Positions 23,634 to 34,879 of a stretch of DNA of 64,000 nucleotides are shown here, piece by piece. A program made the position numbers and the translations under genes. The DNA is from Crocodylus rhombifer (taxonomy: Eukaryota > Chordata > Crocodylia > Crocodylidae), in NCBI GenBank assembly GCA_038503035.1, contig JAVSML010001089.1:117650-181649 (forward strand). Direction: 5' to 3'. Positions within the stretch are counted from its first letter, which is position 1, and the number at the start of each line of letters is the position of its first letter. The notes under the pieces are model-generated. The model saw only the letters and a program-made list of their open reading frames with translations, had not been told where the DNA came from and did no database searches.

Positions 23634-24067
23634 TATTAGATAAATGACACATTTAGGTAATGCACCATAGCACACATGTAAGTGGTGACTGGAAGCAATT
23701 TTTCTCCCAGTTAGTCCAGGTAGCAGGGGCTCACTGCTGCTTGGCTAAGCCCTGATGTGGAGCAGTTGTGGCTGTAGAGCAGTTGTCTCCTGGCCCCATG
23801 CACAAGCTGGCATCTGGAAAAGCCTGGAGATCCCCCTGGCTGCTGCAGAGGGGGCTGAGCAAGGCAGTAGCAGCCCTGGACCACGCTGCTCCAAATGAAT
23901 ACAAATCTGTGCGGGACAAGATACACATGTAGATGTGATCCCAGCCACATCTTATAGCTCCGTATTTTACTGCACAGTAAACTTACAGCACATTAATTGC
24001 ATGTGTAGATGCACCCACTGAGTTTCAGTGAGATTGAGGTCATCTCACTCTTTAAAAATATGCACCA

Positions 24068-24140
24068 TGTTCTTTAGTTCAAGTGGTGGAGCCTTATGTT
24101 TTTTCATCCTGCAGTACTTGGGTTCAAACCCTGTTGTTGG
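24068..24140 (+). repeat. tRNA-like SINE head
   Basis: TAGTTCAAGTGGTGGAG (24075-24091) resembles a pol III A box and GGTTCAAACCC (24121-24131) fits the B-box consensus, with tRNA-like spacing. The acceptor stem does not pair, so this is a SINE head or tRNA pseudogene. Confidence 0.55.
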
Positions 24141-24235
24141 CTTCAGACAAGGATGCAAAATTCTTCCCTGTTAGACCCAACTGGTAGCAATGGTACTGTT
24201 TTATACAGTGATATCACCCACATGTTTTAATGTTA

Positions 24236-24275
24236 AAAAAGAACACAGTGATCATCTAGTCTGACCTCCTGAAGA
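24236..24275 (-). mobile_element. CR1 3' tip
   Basis: The minus strand reads AGGTCAGACTAGATGATCAC, the segment just before the CR1 terminus. Only about 40 bp remain. Confidence 0.5.
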
Positions 24276-27200
24276 AGATTAGTCAGGAAACTAACCTGTT
24301 GGTAAGGGAGGAGTCATTAAAAGCAAAAAGCCTGCAAAAGATTGAAATCCAATGGATTATAAAGGGAGTAAAAATTATGTTAATTGCATTTAATCTGTAC
24401 TTCTTTTGTATCTGACATTTTTTTCATTAATCAAAAATAGATTAAAATTTTAATACTTAGTTAAACATTATGTAGTCCATTGGACATGGCTAAATATGCC
24501 CCCAATTAAGTGGGATTTTCACTATTGCTATTCTACTTAAGCAGTAATCATTAGAATAAATTGGAAATCTCAATAAAGTCCCTTCTGATTAAGTAGAGTA
24601 TACTGTAATAGTGCCCTGAAGGTCTTTGCTTGATTACTTACAGTGCTTCACTTCCTTTATGCTAAAGAAGTCCTCTCTGAATTTAATTTATAAATGTGGT
24701 GGGAATTAAAAAATACCCTCCAAAATATTGGTTTCCCTCAGGGAGACTTAAGGTTGGGCGTTTCTTTACCTGAACCTGAGGTGGGATCATAAACAAATAA
24801 TCTTACTGGAGTTAGGAGACCAACATATATTCAAGCATCAGAGAAGAGTAGGGAAGGGAAAAATCATTTAAGTCATGCTAAAAAGGGCTTTAGTTCACAG
24901 AATGCTAAACACTGAATGATTATTTGAATTGAACCTCCAACCCTTTTCATGTTCTGCCATCATTAATGTAAAGCAAAAGTGATGAGGTAATGAATTTCTG
25001 GTATGTGGTTGATGTCATTGATTTGTGCATATTTCAGCACTCAGGAGATTCAAAAGATTACCCCTTCTTCCCATTGCTGTGCTAATAAATGCAAATAGAG
25101 AAGGAATATGTATTTGCTAAAGCAGCAAAGTAGGCTCAACATTTTTTTCTGGAGGGAGAGAAAGCCTGTGACTGAATTTCAGAAGGTATTTTAAAGGCAA
25201 CTTGGAAAATCTTGTGTTACCTACACTCTCCGACACTCTCACACGATGCTCAGGAGCAACTCCTGCTCAGTCCTATTGCATCCACCAGTATCTCTTCCAC
25301 TCAAATGGCTGCAGACAGAATTATGATCAGATTACAAGGGCCACCTGATCTAATGTTGATATCCCATAACTTTGCCTCAGCATTTTTGAGGAATGCTGCT
25401 GCTCAGCATGAACAAGTCCCTTCCAATTACAGCAGTCCCTCTGGGAGCTCTGGTGCTGTTTTGTTTGCTGCTGTTTCTTTGAAGGTTATGAGAATAGAGC
25501 CAGGAGTTTCACATGAGCTTTTGTTTTCAAAAATAACCTAATTTGTAATGATCTCTTTCTCTCTTCATCACAAATGTACACAGGGATAGAAAACTGCAAC
25601 CTACTTTTTTTTTTTTTTTTTTTTTTACTGGAAACCCATTAGGATGAAGGGCAAGCAGCTTTTGCTCAGCACGACAACATGGGTTTTATATTCTTTCCAA
25701 ATCTCTCAATCTCTGGTGAAAAATAGCTACATGTTTCAACAGGGAAACCCACCTTTTTTCTGTTTTTTCAACCTTAACAGAGGGGTTCAATAGAAAAAGA
25801 AAACATTAATCTGCTCCTGGATGTGTTCCTTCCTCTGTGGATGTGTGTGCACACTCAGTGCTTGCTCCACGGGTGTTTTCATGGTTGAGGTGAAAAGCTA
25901 CTTACTGAGCCAGGATTTCATCACTGTTAAAAGGCTCTTTTTTTTTATAGTGCATGCAGCAGCACTGAGAACTCTCCGTGTGTTCAAAAAAACATATCAG
26001 GCCACCAAATATCATGGGGTTAGCTTAGGTACTGAGAGTAATGAAATACCTTTGGGGTTCTGACTACGTTCTGGGATTTTTTTCAGCCTGTAGTGAGACA
26101 GGTCCCATTTTCAGGCTTTTCTATAGTTAGGGGATCTCGGAACCTTTTTTCTTTTAATGAAATCTGCTATTGTCTCATCACTTGAAGAAAAGCACCAAAT
26201 TTACACCAGAACTCAAACTGTGGAAGGTGGTAATAGTGCCCGAGGCCTGTGGTACAAAGGGTGCAGATGCCTGTTTCATGGTCAGATGCCAGTCCAGAGG
26301 GATTTTAACAGGTCCTGAAGCTCAAGATGAATTTTTCACAAGCAGTGTTTCATAAGCCTGTCCAGCATCTTGCAAATTTACCCTTTTTACGACATGTGAG
26401 GAGCTGAAAATATACTGCAGGTGGAATGGTGCATCACAACATTCATGTTTTCCATGATACTGCAGTGGAGGCTGCTAAATTAGTGCCTGCCATTTATATA
26501 TATGTTATGCTGTATCTGGAAGGATCCCAAAGCACTTCGTATATTTAAAGAAAGAGATGGTTCCACGGTTATGGCATAAACCTAAAGTCTGCCCGAAGGA
26601 ATATTCCATTTATGGGAGCATCTGACTGCATGATTTTACCAGAGTTTTTTACACAACCAAGCCTAACTGGGGCATTTGCACAAATAATTGACTATGATTT
26701 CTTACAAACTCAATTGATCTGCCTTGATTAGAGTTTAAAATTATTTTATAATTATTGAAATGCATGTTAAGGGGCGAGATGAGAAAATATTTTTTTCCCC
26801 TTTCTAATAAGGCAAAAGTTTTTAACTGTGGCATGCATCTCTGAAATTCCAGGCTGAAAAGCAGGCTATGCCAGGGCCAGGTCTTCCTTATCTACTTACA
26901 CTGGCAGACTCATTGGAATCAGGCAAACTTCTCTCATTAGTAATTTGATCCATCCTTCATTTGATGAGATAGATGGGCAGCATAAGTGCCATTAACATTT
27001 CAGCAGCGATAAAAAAGATTTTTGTATGGGGGTTATTTCCTTTTTTATATATGTGCAGTCAAGCTGTTTGTTTTTCTAAAGATTGGGTAATTGCATGTGC
27101 AATTAGGCACATAATTGTGTATGCAAAACTTTGCAATCACATGACTCATTTAAATTGCCCATAGGAACATTTTCTTTATGTCTCTAATCACAGATGGGCA

Positions 27201-27817
27201 TACATTGAAAGTATACACTGAAAATTTAGAGCCTGCTTTTCCCGAAGGACTGGGCACTTTCAGCTCTGAATAACTTCCATTGGAATGGGAAGTAGTCAAT
27301 TCTTCTGAAAATCAGGTGTCTGCTCTTGCACTTGTGGTGAAATTGAATTGTGGTGACATCTTTTGCCATGTGAACCAAATGTTAACATTCCAAAGTTATT
27401 GACAGGTGTTGATGTCTGCTACTTAAATTGGGAATTATTTCCTTGATTTTTTTCAAAAGTAAGAAAGAAGCTTCTTAGTATAACTAAGCTGTAGATAAGA
27501 GTATTGTTGCATTTGATGGGAATACTGGTTACAGTCTGACTTCCTGCCATAACACAATGGCCTTCTCCACACTAGCAAGACTGTGACTTTTAATTTACCA
27601 CTGGCACAGCTTTCACTACTGGTAAGAGAGAAAAATATCACTGGGGGAGATCAAAGCACAGTCAGAACTTGGTCTTTTTCCCATCATGCTTGCTAACCCA
27701 ATGTAGAACATTACACTTCTGTGTTTTAGATACTATCCAGCCAAGAAGCCTGGCAGAACTCTTTGGGGTGGTCCTGGCTTACTGGAAGTTTAATTTCTGT
27801 GCATCTCTCTTTTAGTG
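24276..27817. other. No recognised feature; poly-T tract
   Basis: AT-rich anonymous DNA. A 26-base poly-T run sits at about 25601-25626. AGGATCCCAAAGCACTTCG near 26521 resembles a motif widespread in amniote repeats, but there is too little to name it. Confidence 0.45.
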
Positions 27818-27990
27818 GGGTTACCATACATCTGTGTTTTGCTGGACATGCCCTCTTTTTAGAGCCTTCAATCTTGATCCAAGCATTTGGTTTTTTTTAA
27901 AAATATGATCAAATCTCCACGATTTTGTTCTGTTCAGCCTCCAAGTTTTTCCTGGCCCTTCCCAGCTTGCCCTAGAAAGGAGCTGCTTGT
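27818..27990. repeat. Possible interspersed repeat, class unclear
   Basis: GGGGTTACCATACATCTGTG followed by GCTGGACATGCCCTC resembles the start of a common amniote DNA-transposon relic (GGTTACCATACGTCC type). No right end was found. Confidence 0.35.
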
Positions 27991-28118
27991 GGCTGGGGCA
28001 GGGCAATTGGAGGCAGGGTGCACACATGTGGTCGGCATGTAACCAGGCAGGGGGTGTGAGCAGCCTGGCAGCTGGATACAAGTAAGTCGGGGGGGGTGGA
28101 AGTTGTGTATGCAGCATG

Positions 28119-28497
28119 TTAGTTGGGGCAGAGCAGCGCTGGCTGACAGGAGGCCCAGGGGTGTCAGCCTGCCAGCATGGAGTTGCTCTGACCTGGCTCA
28201 ATGTGCTGCAGATCAGCTGGCTGGGGCATGAGGGTACTTTAGTGTTGGCCAGCCAGTAGGCAGCCCCTGCACTGAAGCACCCTCATGCCCTAGCCAATGC
28301 TGTCAGCATTTATATGTGTGGTGAAGCAAATAACGCAGCCACAGGATGTTACTTGTTGTTTACAAGTACTAATCTACAGTGGCATTTATTAGTTTACTGT
28401 GGCCTAATAGGTCTGCATGTGCAGACACTAGATTTTACTGAGGAGCGACTTAGGCACCTCCATAGTAAATATCTCATGTACATGCATCCAGAGTGAC
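28119..28497. mobile_element. TIR-type element, GC-rich subfamily, copy 1
   Basis: The run TTGGGGCAGAGCAGCGCTGG, GCTGGGGCATGAGG, GGCCAGCCAGTAGGCAGCCC, GCAAATAACGC, CAAGTACTAATC and the end TCATGTACATGCATCC lines up block by block with 43593-43788 plus 46781-46892, the uninterrupted reading of the second copy. The left terminus here is uncertain. Confidence 0.75.
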
Positions 28498-30429
28498 TAA
28501 CACCTACTCCTGCTGAGAGGAATGAGAGTTGTGTTGCTGAATTCATGGATGTAGGGACTGGTCCAGTGTATTTTGCTGAACCTGTTACACTAATAGTGGA
28601 GCTGTCTGAGATGCAACTCTGATATCTTTGGCATATAAAAATGATTTTCCCCTATATTAGGATTTGGATATGCAATACATGTTTACTAGTGTAAGTAAGG
28701 AGTGCCTTTAGTACCTAAAGCTAAAGTAAACTTACCTTGGGAAAAGACTACAGTAAAAATACACCAGTATAAGTTGCAGTGGTATTGGTGGTGTCTGTCC
28801 ACTTCTGTTCATGGGTAGCCATTTGCTCAATGCAAACAGGTTATCTGCTGTCCCACCAACTAGCTCTGGAATAGTACCTACTGTGAGCAAGTATGTCAGA
28901 ATAATTGCTCATGTGTCTGCTTTTGATCCCAGCGTAATTTATATTGGTGAACAAAAGCATTGTAAACTATATGTGTGTAAATGTGTTGTCTGTACCTACT
29001 TGCAATTTTGTTCATCGTTCTTTTCTGACTCCTTTCTCCAGTCTATGATAAAGAATAGATCAAAAGGGAACAGGAATGCCTTAGGGATTCATTAACCTTT
29101 CGTGTTTTATAAGCATATGGAATGAAAACAAGAGGTTGAAGATCAGTGAGGCATGGCTAGGGGAAGCTCCAGCAGGGTTTCTCCTTTCCTGTGCTTCTCT
29201 CCAAAAGGAGAGGTACGCTAACAGAATGCAGAGTGCATCTCACCCACTTTACGCTTTGTGCCTGGCCATCCATCATGATTGATTGGTTTAGTGTGGTGCC
29301 TGCACGTGACAACATGGAGCTATTGCACGCTTAATTGTCATATACCCCTGGGTTAAAACTGGGCCCAAAGAAATAATAGAGCTGTAGCAAAGGAGAATGC
29401 TGAAGCTAAAATTAGTACTTCATATAAAATAATTGCAACTAAATTTGGGAAATGGAGAAAACCTAAAATGTATGAATTACACCTTTTGCTAATTGCAAGA
29501 AAAAGAGAAACACATTTTGCAAAACAGATAATAAATTTTAGTAAGAAAAGGAAGGTGTCTGCTCTTGGAAATGCTAAACCAGTATTGCCAGTGCCTGAGT
29601 CCTGCAGATGCTGCTTGGGCAAAACAGCAGGTGAGTAAATCAACACTAATGGTATTTGAGTACCATTATGGCTAGAAGCCCAACCATACAAAAATGTCAC
29701 ATCTCTGCTTCTTAGCAAACTATTTGCTTTGCTTGTTCTAACTTAATAGCTAGTCCTGTCATATTCAGATAAAATGTCCAGATGCTGTTTGCAATCTGTT
29801 TTTTCAGAGATCTTTTTTTGTTGAACTAAATATTACATTAGGCTGTCAGCAGGGGCCAAACACTAGAATTCTTGTTCTGGCTTGTTGAGTTTTGACTATG
29901 TCAAGACACTTGAGCAGAGTCAGTTTGTCTCAAACACCTCAAATAGCCAGGCTTTGAGAAGACAAAGTTTATTAACTTTTCTAAGAAATGATTGATAAAA
30001 CACAGTAAATAATCCCAACTCCAACTTCTCAGAGGTAGGTGGTACCTGTGATCTTCCCTATAGTTTCTCCACTGGGCACTGTTTCCCAGTTACAGGCCTC
30101 TCTCCACAGATTCTCCACTGGGCACTCTTCCCAATGTATTGCACTGATGATTAGGGCTTGCCTCCACAGTCAATTTATCTTTGCTTTATCTTTCTCCTCT
30201 ACCAAAGTACCTCTGAAAACTTACATTTGTATAAGCCTGGGAAGAATGTCTATATACTATTGAACCAGTGCAGCATAGTGTACATATTCACCCTGTACAA
30301 TGGTTGATACACTCCTCCAGCTGGACAGCATTCTGTACAGTGACAATACTCTATGCTTAAATAACACCTTTCTGTATGTTCCTCTGTAGTGCTGACTGAA
30401 GAATCTGGAGTTTTGACAGTTGTCATAGT
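28498..30429. other. No recognised feature
   Basis: Anonymous DNA with short motif-free reading frames. Confidence 0.45.
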
Positions 30430-30790
30430 TTTATTCTGTAGGAACGTAAGACAACACCTCATGAGTTCCTTCATTAATCTAATCCAGTCCCCTGGTCTAG
30501 GCAGGATCATCCCCAAGTAAAACACCCCAATGTCTGTCTAACTTGCTCTTGATAACTCCCAAAGGTGCAGACTCCACATCATCTCTAGGTAGTGTGTCCC
30601 AATGCTTGACCACTCTCACAGTGAGAAGTTAGTTCCTAATCTCCAACCTAAAAGTCCTCTTCTGCAGCCTGAGGCCATTGCTCCTAGTTCTGTCCCCTAC
30701 ATCCCAGAGAAAAGCTATCTCCATCTTCTTTATCATCACCAGGGATCCTGGTTTAGTCTCATAAAAAACTTGCAAATTCTCTGATAACAC
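30430..30790 (-). mobile_element. CR1 LINE 3'-end fragment (older subfamily)
   Basis: The minus strand shows, in CR1 order, GACAGAACTAGGAGCAATGG, CAGAAGAGGACTTTTAGGTT, GTCAAGCATTGGGACACACT and GGGGACTGGATTAGATTAAT. It is the C-terminal codons and 3' UTR. It may be the downstream part of the CR1 piece at 31950-32012. Confidence 0.8.
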
Positions 30791-31025
30791 CCCCCCCCCA
30801 AATCTGCAATTAAAATGAAACACCACTATATATAAAGGTATCAATTGAACACAGTGTTTTATTGATATATTTACCATTTTAAAGCAGTTTGGAAGCCTAT
30901 CAGTGCCTCAATCACTATAATATAATAAATTCTAAATACCTACACAATTTGGTATTTGATTTGGGGTTTTTTATCATGGAAAACCAGAGCTCCCCCTACC
31001 CCCTTAGCTCACCAGGATGCTGGTC

Positions 31026-31949
31026 CAGGCCTCTCACTTCCCACCCACAGCACCACAGCCTTGCTGGTGCCCCTTATTTCCCACCAACAGCTCCCTGGCC
31101 CTGCTGGTGCCTCTCACTCCCCACCCACAGCCCCTGAGACCTGCTGGTGCCCTTCATTCCCCACCCACAGCTCCCTCCCCACCTAGGCTGCTGGAGGGGG
31201 CCCCCAACCGCCAGGGCTATGGGGCCAGAGACCTGGGTCTACAGCCCCCTGCCCCCCCGCAGCAGCACCTGAGCCCTGGCTGCTGCCCATGGGAGGTGGC
31301 AGCTGCTGCAGCATAGCAGAGTGCAGGGCCGGGGAGGACCACTTAAGGACTTTTGCAGAGCTGTTGTGGGCTGGGTGGGACAGGGCAGGATGGGGGTGGG
31401 GGGAGGTAATTCATCCTATCTGATACATTCCCCATGTGCTCCTGTGATGGGTGCCAGTTCCATAGGCAGGGGCATACAGGGAGTTGATTGCAGCTGTCCC
31501 CTGGGTCCCAGCCCCACAGTCACCACCCTGCAACCCTAGCCCCAGCCCCAGCCCCCACCTGCCCATCCTGCTCCCAGATGTTGTGAACCTATCCCATCCA
31601 CCCAGCTGAGTGCACCCGACCTGCAGGAGTACTGGGCCAGTCTCCATAGAGACCCTGCCTGGCCACCCTCCTGCTTCGTCCAGTGCCTCCAAGGTTGGTC
31701 CAGGGTGGACTGGCAGCAGCATCTGGTCAGAGTGAGGTGCCACTGCAGGAGGTGCTGGGAAGCCACGTCCAACTACCACACCACCTCTGCCCTGTTTCAT
31801 GCCATGGAGCAGTGGAACTGGCTGCACGTGCCACAACCTGGGCTGTCCCCTGTGCCTGGGCCAGGCAGGGCCGAGGGACCTGCCCCGGGCTGGAGAGAAT
31901 GCCTTGGCAGGGCAGATCTGGTCCATGGGCCATATTTTGCCCACCCCTG
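31026..31949. mobile_element. GC-rich hAT-like element, right end resolved only
   Basis: From 31949 inwards on the minus strand the sequence is CAGGGGTGGGCAAAATATGG, a classic hAT terminal repeat. The interior is GC-rich and includes a 40-bp minisatellite. No left terminal repeat or target duplication was found, so the left border given is only the start of the GC-rich block. Confidence 0.55.
31031..31184. repeat. 40-bp minisatellite, ~3.9 units
   Basis: Units begin at 31031, 31071, 31111 and 31151. Each holds a YTCAYTYCCCACCMACAGC core and ends in TGCTGGTGCC. The period is exactly 40. Confidence 0.88.
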
Positions 31950-32012
31950 ATCTACTGTAACCCCTAGGTCCTTCTCTGCAGGAGTGCAGTCTAGCCAAAA
32001 AGGGGAAACTAA
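31950..32012 (-). pseudogene. CR1 ORF2 scrap (RT C-terminal region)
   Basis: The minus strand encodes PAEKDLGVTVD, matching the conserved E-x-D-L-G-V-x-x-D segment after the RT domain (compare AERDLGVMIDS in the copy at 43789). The match stops exactly where the hAT terminus begins, so the hAT appears to have inserted into this CR1. Confidence 0.6.
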
Positions 32013-32366
32013 TTTCTCTGTAGCAGTCTGTGCTACATAGTACCTTATTATATGTGACTTTTGATATTATATATTGTTTCATCTTTGCTGTATCTATGAG
32101 ATATGTGGATGTGTTGAATCTGCATGTGTGACTATTAGGTTATTTTTTGTTACTTTCTGATGACTCTACCAATGCCAATTCATGTATAGTTTTACTTTAA
32201 GTTTACAATATATTCTGTGCCTGCAAGTCTGGCAGCACTTTTCCCCCAAGCTTGTAGCTGGAGTAATTTACTTATGAAGGCCCTCGGGAAAACATAATAA
32301 TATCTTAGTTCTATTAGAAATTCTCTTATTATAAACAAAGTAAAATAATAAAAGTTATATGTAAAT

Positions 32367-32804
32367 CAGGAGTGTTAAAGATACAGCCCATGGCCAGATA
32401 CAGCCCACAGAGTCCTATTCTCTAGCTCTCACTACTGCTCCTGGGTCCACAGTTGAAACTACATGCCACACATGACACATGCTGGACTGGTCCCATGTAT
32501 ATCGTTCAAGATGTGCATTGCACACAACACCCATTCCAGCTGGTCTGGGACCTGCAATACATACAGTGCCACCCAAATGCTCCAGATTGTGGGTCCTGGA
32601 CTGGACATGGGTTGCAGTGTGGGTCTCACACTGGCCAGAGTGAGCATCACAAGTGCTCAGTCCAGCATGCAGGAAGGATGGGGGAGAGCAGGTCCATGGG
32701 TCCAATCTAGTTGTGGGGGCTGGCCATGAACCATTGATCCACTCCATGGACCAGCTCCACACCATGCATCTAGCCCATGGGGCCAAATGAATTTTGCATC
32801 CCTG
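32367..32804. mobile_element. hAT-type non-autonomous element, 438 bp
   Basis: Left end CAGGAGTGTTAAAGATACAG and minus-strand right end CAGGGATGCAAAATTCATTT are diverged hAT-type inverted repeats with GGCCC subterminal motifs. Flanks ATGTAAAT (32359-32366) and AAGTAAAT (32805-32812) match at 7 of 8, a good target duplication. Open frames inside are not protein-like. Confidence 0.82.
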
Positions 32805-32812
32805 AAGTAAAT

Positions 32813-33596
32813 GAATCTCCTCAGTGCATTCAAGATAGGAGCCTGTTTAATGCTGCTGATCTTTTGCAAATGAGAATACATAGTAAATGGATTTATTGGA
32901 TATCCAGTATGATTTTTCATAGTCAAGACCTTAATGTGAATAGTTGCTTTAAGAACACAGGGCCCAGTTAGCCATTAATAGGAGTCAATGAATCCTGATT
33001 GATTCACTGGCCAGGGAATAGTTGATGCTCAAGATCATTAAGTATTATGAGAACGGTCATTAGTTTTACTGTCTACTGCCTGGAAGGGAAATGACTTCTA
33101 GTTAAAAAGAATAATAAAAGAACAGCTTGCTTTTTTGTACTATATAAAACCATAATAACACGGTGTAGCTAACTTAAAACGACAAGAGCAATGAAATGTA
33201 AGGTTAAGACTCTCACTGGTTTTAACCCTGCTGTGACTGGAGCTAATGAAGTATATAGAGGTCCTATCCTGAGACCCTACATGTGGCAGACAAGGAGCTG
33301 AATTATGCAGATAGGGGCACATTCGGTTTTTAATTATTCTGACTTAAACTTAGAACAAGCCAGAGGGAGTTGTTCCAGATGAACAGTGATATAGCAGAAT
33401 CTGGCACTGAGTTTCCCAAGACTTTTGTTGTCGGTTTAGCTTGTCATCTGAGTGGGTGGGGTTCCGGAGAAGGACTAGAAGCAGGGAATTATTCCATTAA
33501 TGTGCTTTTCCTTTCACTTTTAGGATCCTGTGTTCCATCCATGCCATGTGACTCTGAGGGAACTTGAGGTCCATCCCTTGAACTAGCTAATGCTAG
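32813..33596. other. No recognised feature
   Basis: Anonymous DNA directly upstream of the longest CR1. Decayed ORF1 sequence could extend here, but I see no motif. Confidence 0.4.
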
Positions 33597-33857
33597 TTAG
33601 CACAGGTGGGGGTACAGGTGGTCTTCTCATCCACTCTCCTGGTCAGAGACTGCAATAGGCATCACAGTGCCTGCATCAGAGAGGTCAACCTGCAGCTCAG
33701 GAGTTGGTGCCATACTGCAGGATTTGGCTTCCTGGACCACGACCCACACTTCCTGGCAAGGGACTTCCTGGGGCGCAATGGACTTCACCTCTTAGCGAAA
33801 GGTAAAAGTCTTTTCTCCAACAGGTTGGCTGATTTGCTACATTGGGCTTTAAACTAG
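33597..33857 (+). pseudogene. CR1 ORF1 C-terminus (SGNH-type esterase tail)
   Basis: CR1 ORF1 proteins carry a lipid-esterase-like domain thought to help the RNA-protein particle at membranes or in assembly. The visible tail contains VVFSS, an EVN..LRSWC.....FLDH segment and LGRNGLHLLAKGK, ending ALN-stop at 33857. Family members have D-G-x-H-L at the catalytic Asp-x-x-His site; here the Asp codon is AAT (33777-33779), giving Asn, with His retained. A stop lies just upstream (33594-33596), so no complete ORF1 exists. The reading frame overlaps the start of the ORF2 frame by about 15 bases. Confidence 0.8.
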
Positions 33858-34879
33858 CTCAGACGGGGGATGGGAAGGCAGAAGAAGGAGATCATCAGGA
33901 ACCTGCATTCCATGGGGCGTCCAGCAGTACAGCACAGGTAAGCAACAGGCAAGTAAGCAGTAAGGGGCCCACTGGGCATCAGAGCTGGGGGGCCACACAG
34001 GCGCCAGTCACAGGGCTCAAGTGCCTATACACTAATGCTAGGACCATGGGGAGCAAGCAGGATGAACTAGCACTCCTTCTTGCAGAAAACACTTACTACT
34101 TAGTGGGGTTAACAGAAACCTGGTGGGACTCTACCCACGACTGGGAAGTAAACATTGAGGGCTATAAGCTATACAGAAAGGATAGAGTGGGGAAGAGAGG
34201 GGGAGGAGTTGCGCTTTATGTCAAGGAGCATTATACATCGACCCGTATCAAAATGGAATCAGAGGAGGAGAAAGTAGAAGGATTATGGGTTAGGATACAT
34301 GGAGGTCAAGGAGAAAGGGATTTGGTGGTAGGGGTCTGCTACAGACCCCCACACCAAGGGGAAGAACTAGATTTGGAACTCCTGAGGCAGCTCTTGGAGA
34401 CCATAAAGACTAGGGAGGCAGTAGTCATGGGGGATCTAAACTACCCTGACATCTGCTGGGAGACGCAGACAGCAAATTCCCACTGTTCACGCAGGTTCCT
34501 ATCCTGTGTACAGGACCTCCACCTGACGCAGGAGGTACATGGTCCCACTAGGGGGAATGCCTTACTGGACCTGGTATTGGCAACAGGGGATGACATGGTA
34601 GGGGACCTACAGATCAGTGGTCACCTGGGGTACAGCGACCACCAAATAATAGAATTTATCATAAGGTGTAGAGTGGGTAAGGTAACTAGCAGGGTGGAAG
34701 TGCTAGACTTCAGCGAACTCAGGTATTTAGTCAATGACGCACTGCAGAGTAGGAGATTTGGTGAGATGGGAGCCGAGGAAGGGTGGCTGTGCCTTAAGGA
34801 AAAGATCCTTTGGGTACAGAGGGAGATGATCCCGATGTGGGGGAAAAAGGGGAAGGGGCCAAGAGGCTTCCTTGACTGA
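33842..34879 (+). pseudogene. CR1 ORF2 endonuclease domain (APE type)
   Basis: This domain nicks the target DNA for reverse transcription. An open frame of 345 codons spans it. Recognisable APE-type motifs are LYTNARTMGSK (start of the domain), LTETWW with the catalytic Glu (34115-34117), a Y-R-P-P motif near 34345, GDLNYPDI (34430-34453) with the metal/phosphate-binding Asp and Asn, LLDLVL and the final Ser-Asp-His (34633-34641). All expected catalytic residues are present. The true start codon is unclear; ATG at 34045 is too far inside the domain, so translation probably depended on the overlap with ORF1. The frame ends at a TGA created by a frame change just after the domain. Confidence 0.9.

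Larger units (their letters stand above)
20753..24016. mobile_element. Outer TIR element, interrupted by two hAT elements
   Basis: Left end GGATGAGTTTACACAAGATGC at 20753; right end (minus) GGGTGCATCTACACATGC at 24016. ACT abuts both ends (before 20753 and from 24017), a possible 3-bp target duplication. Its own sequence is 20753-20897, the small joint around 21728-21736, and 23634-24016. The rest belongs to the two inserted elements. AATTTAATGCACA and TGCATTAAATTAG style subrepeats are typical of this TIR family here. No transposase is seen. Confidence 0.65.

Noticed and set aside
24068..24140. Functional tRNA gene
   Set aside because: A and B boxes are present but the acceptor and anticodon stems do not pair; a SINE head is the simpler reading.
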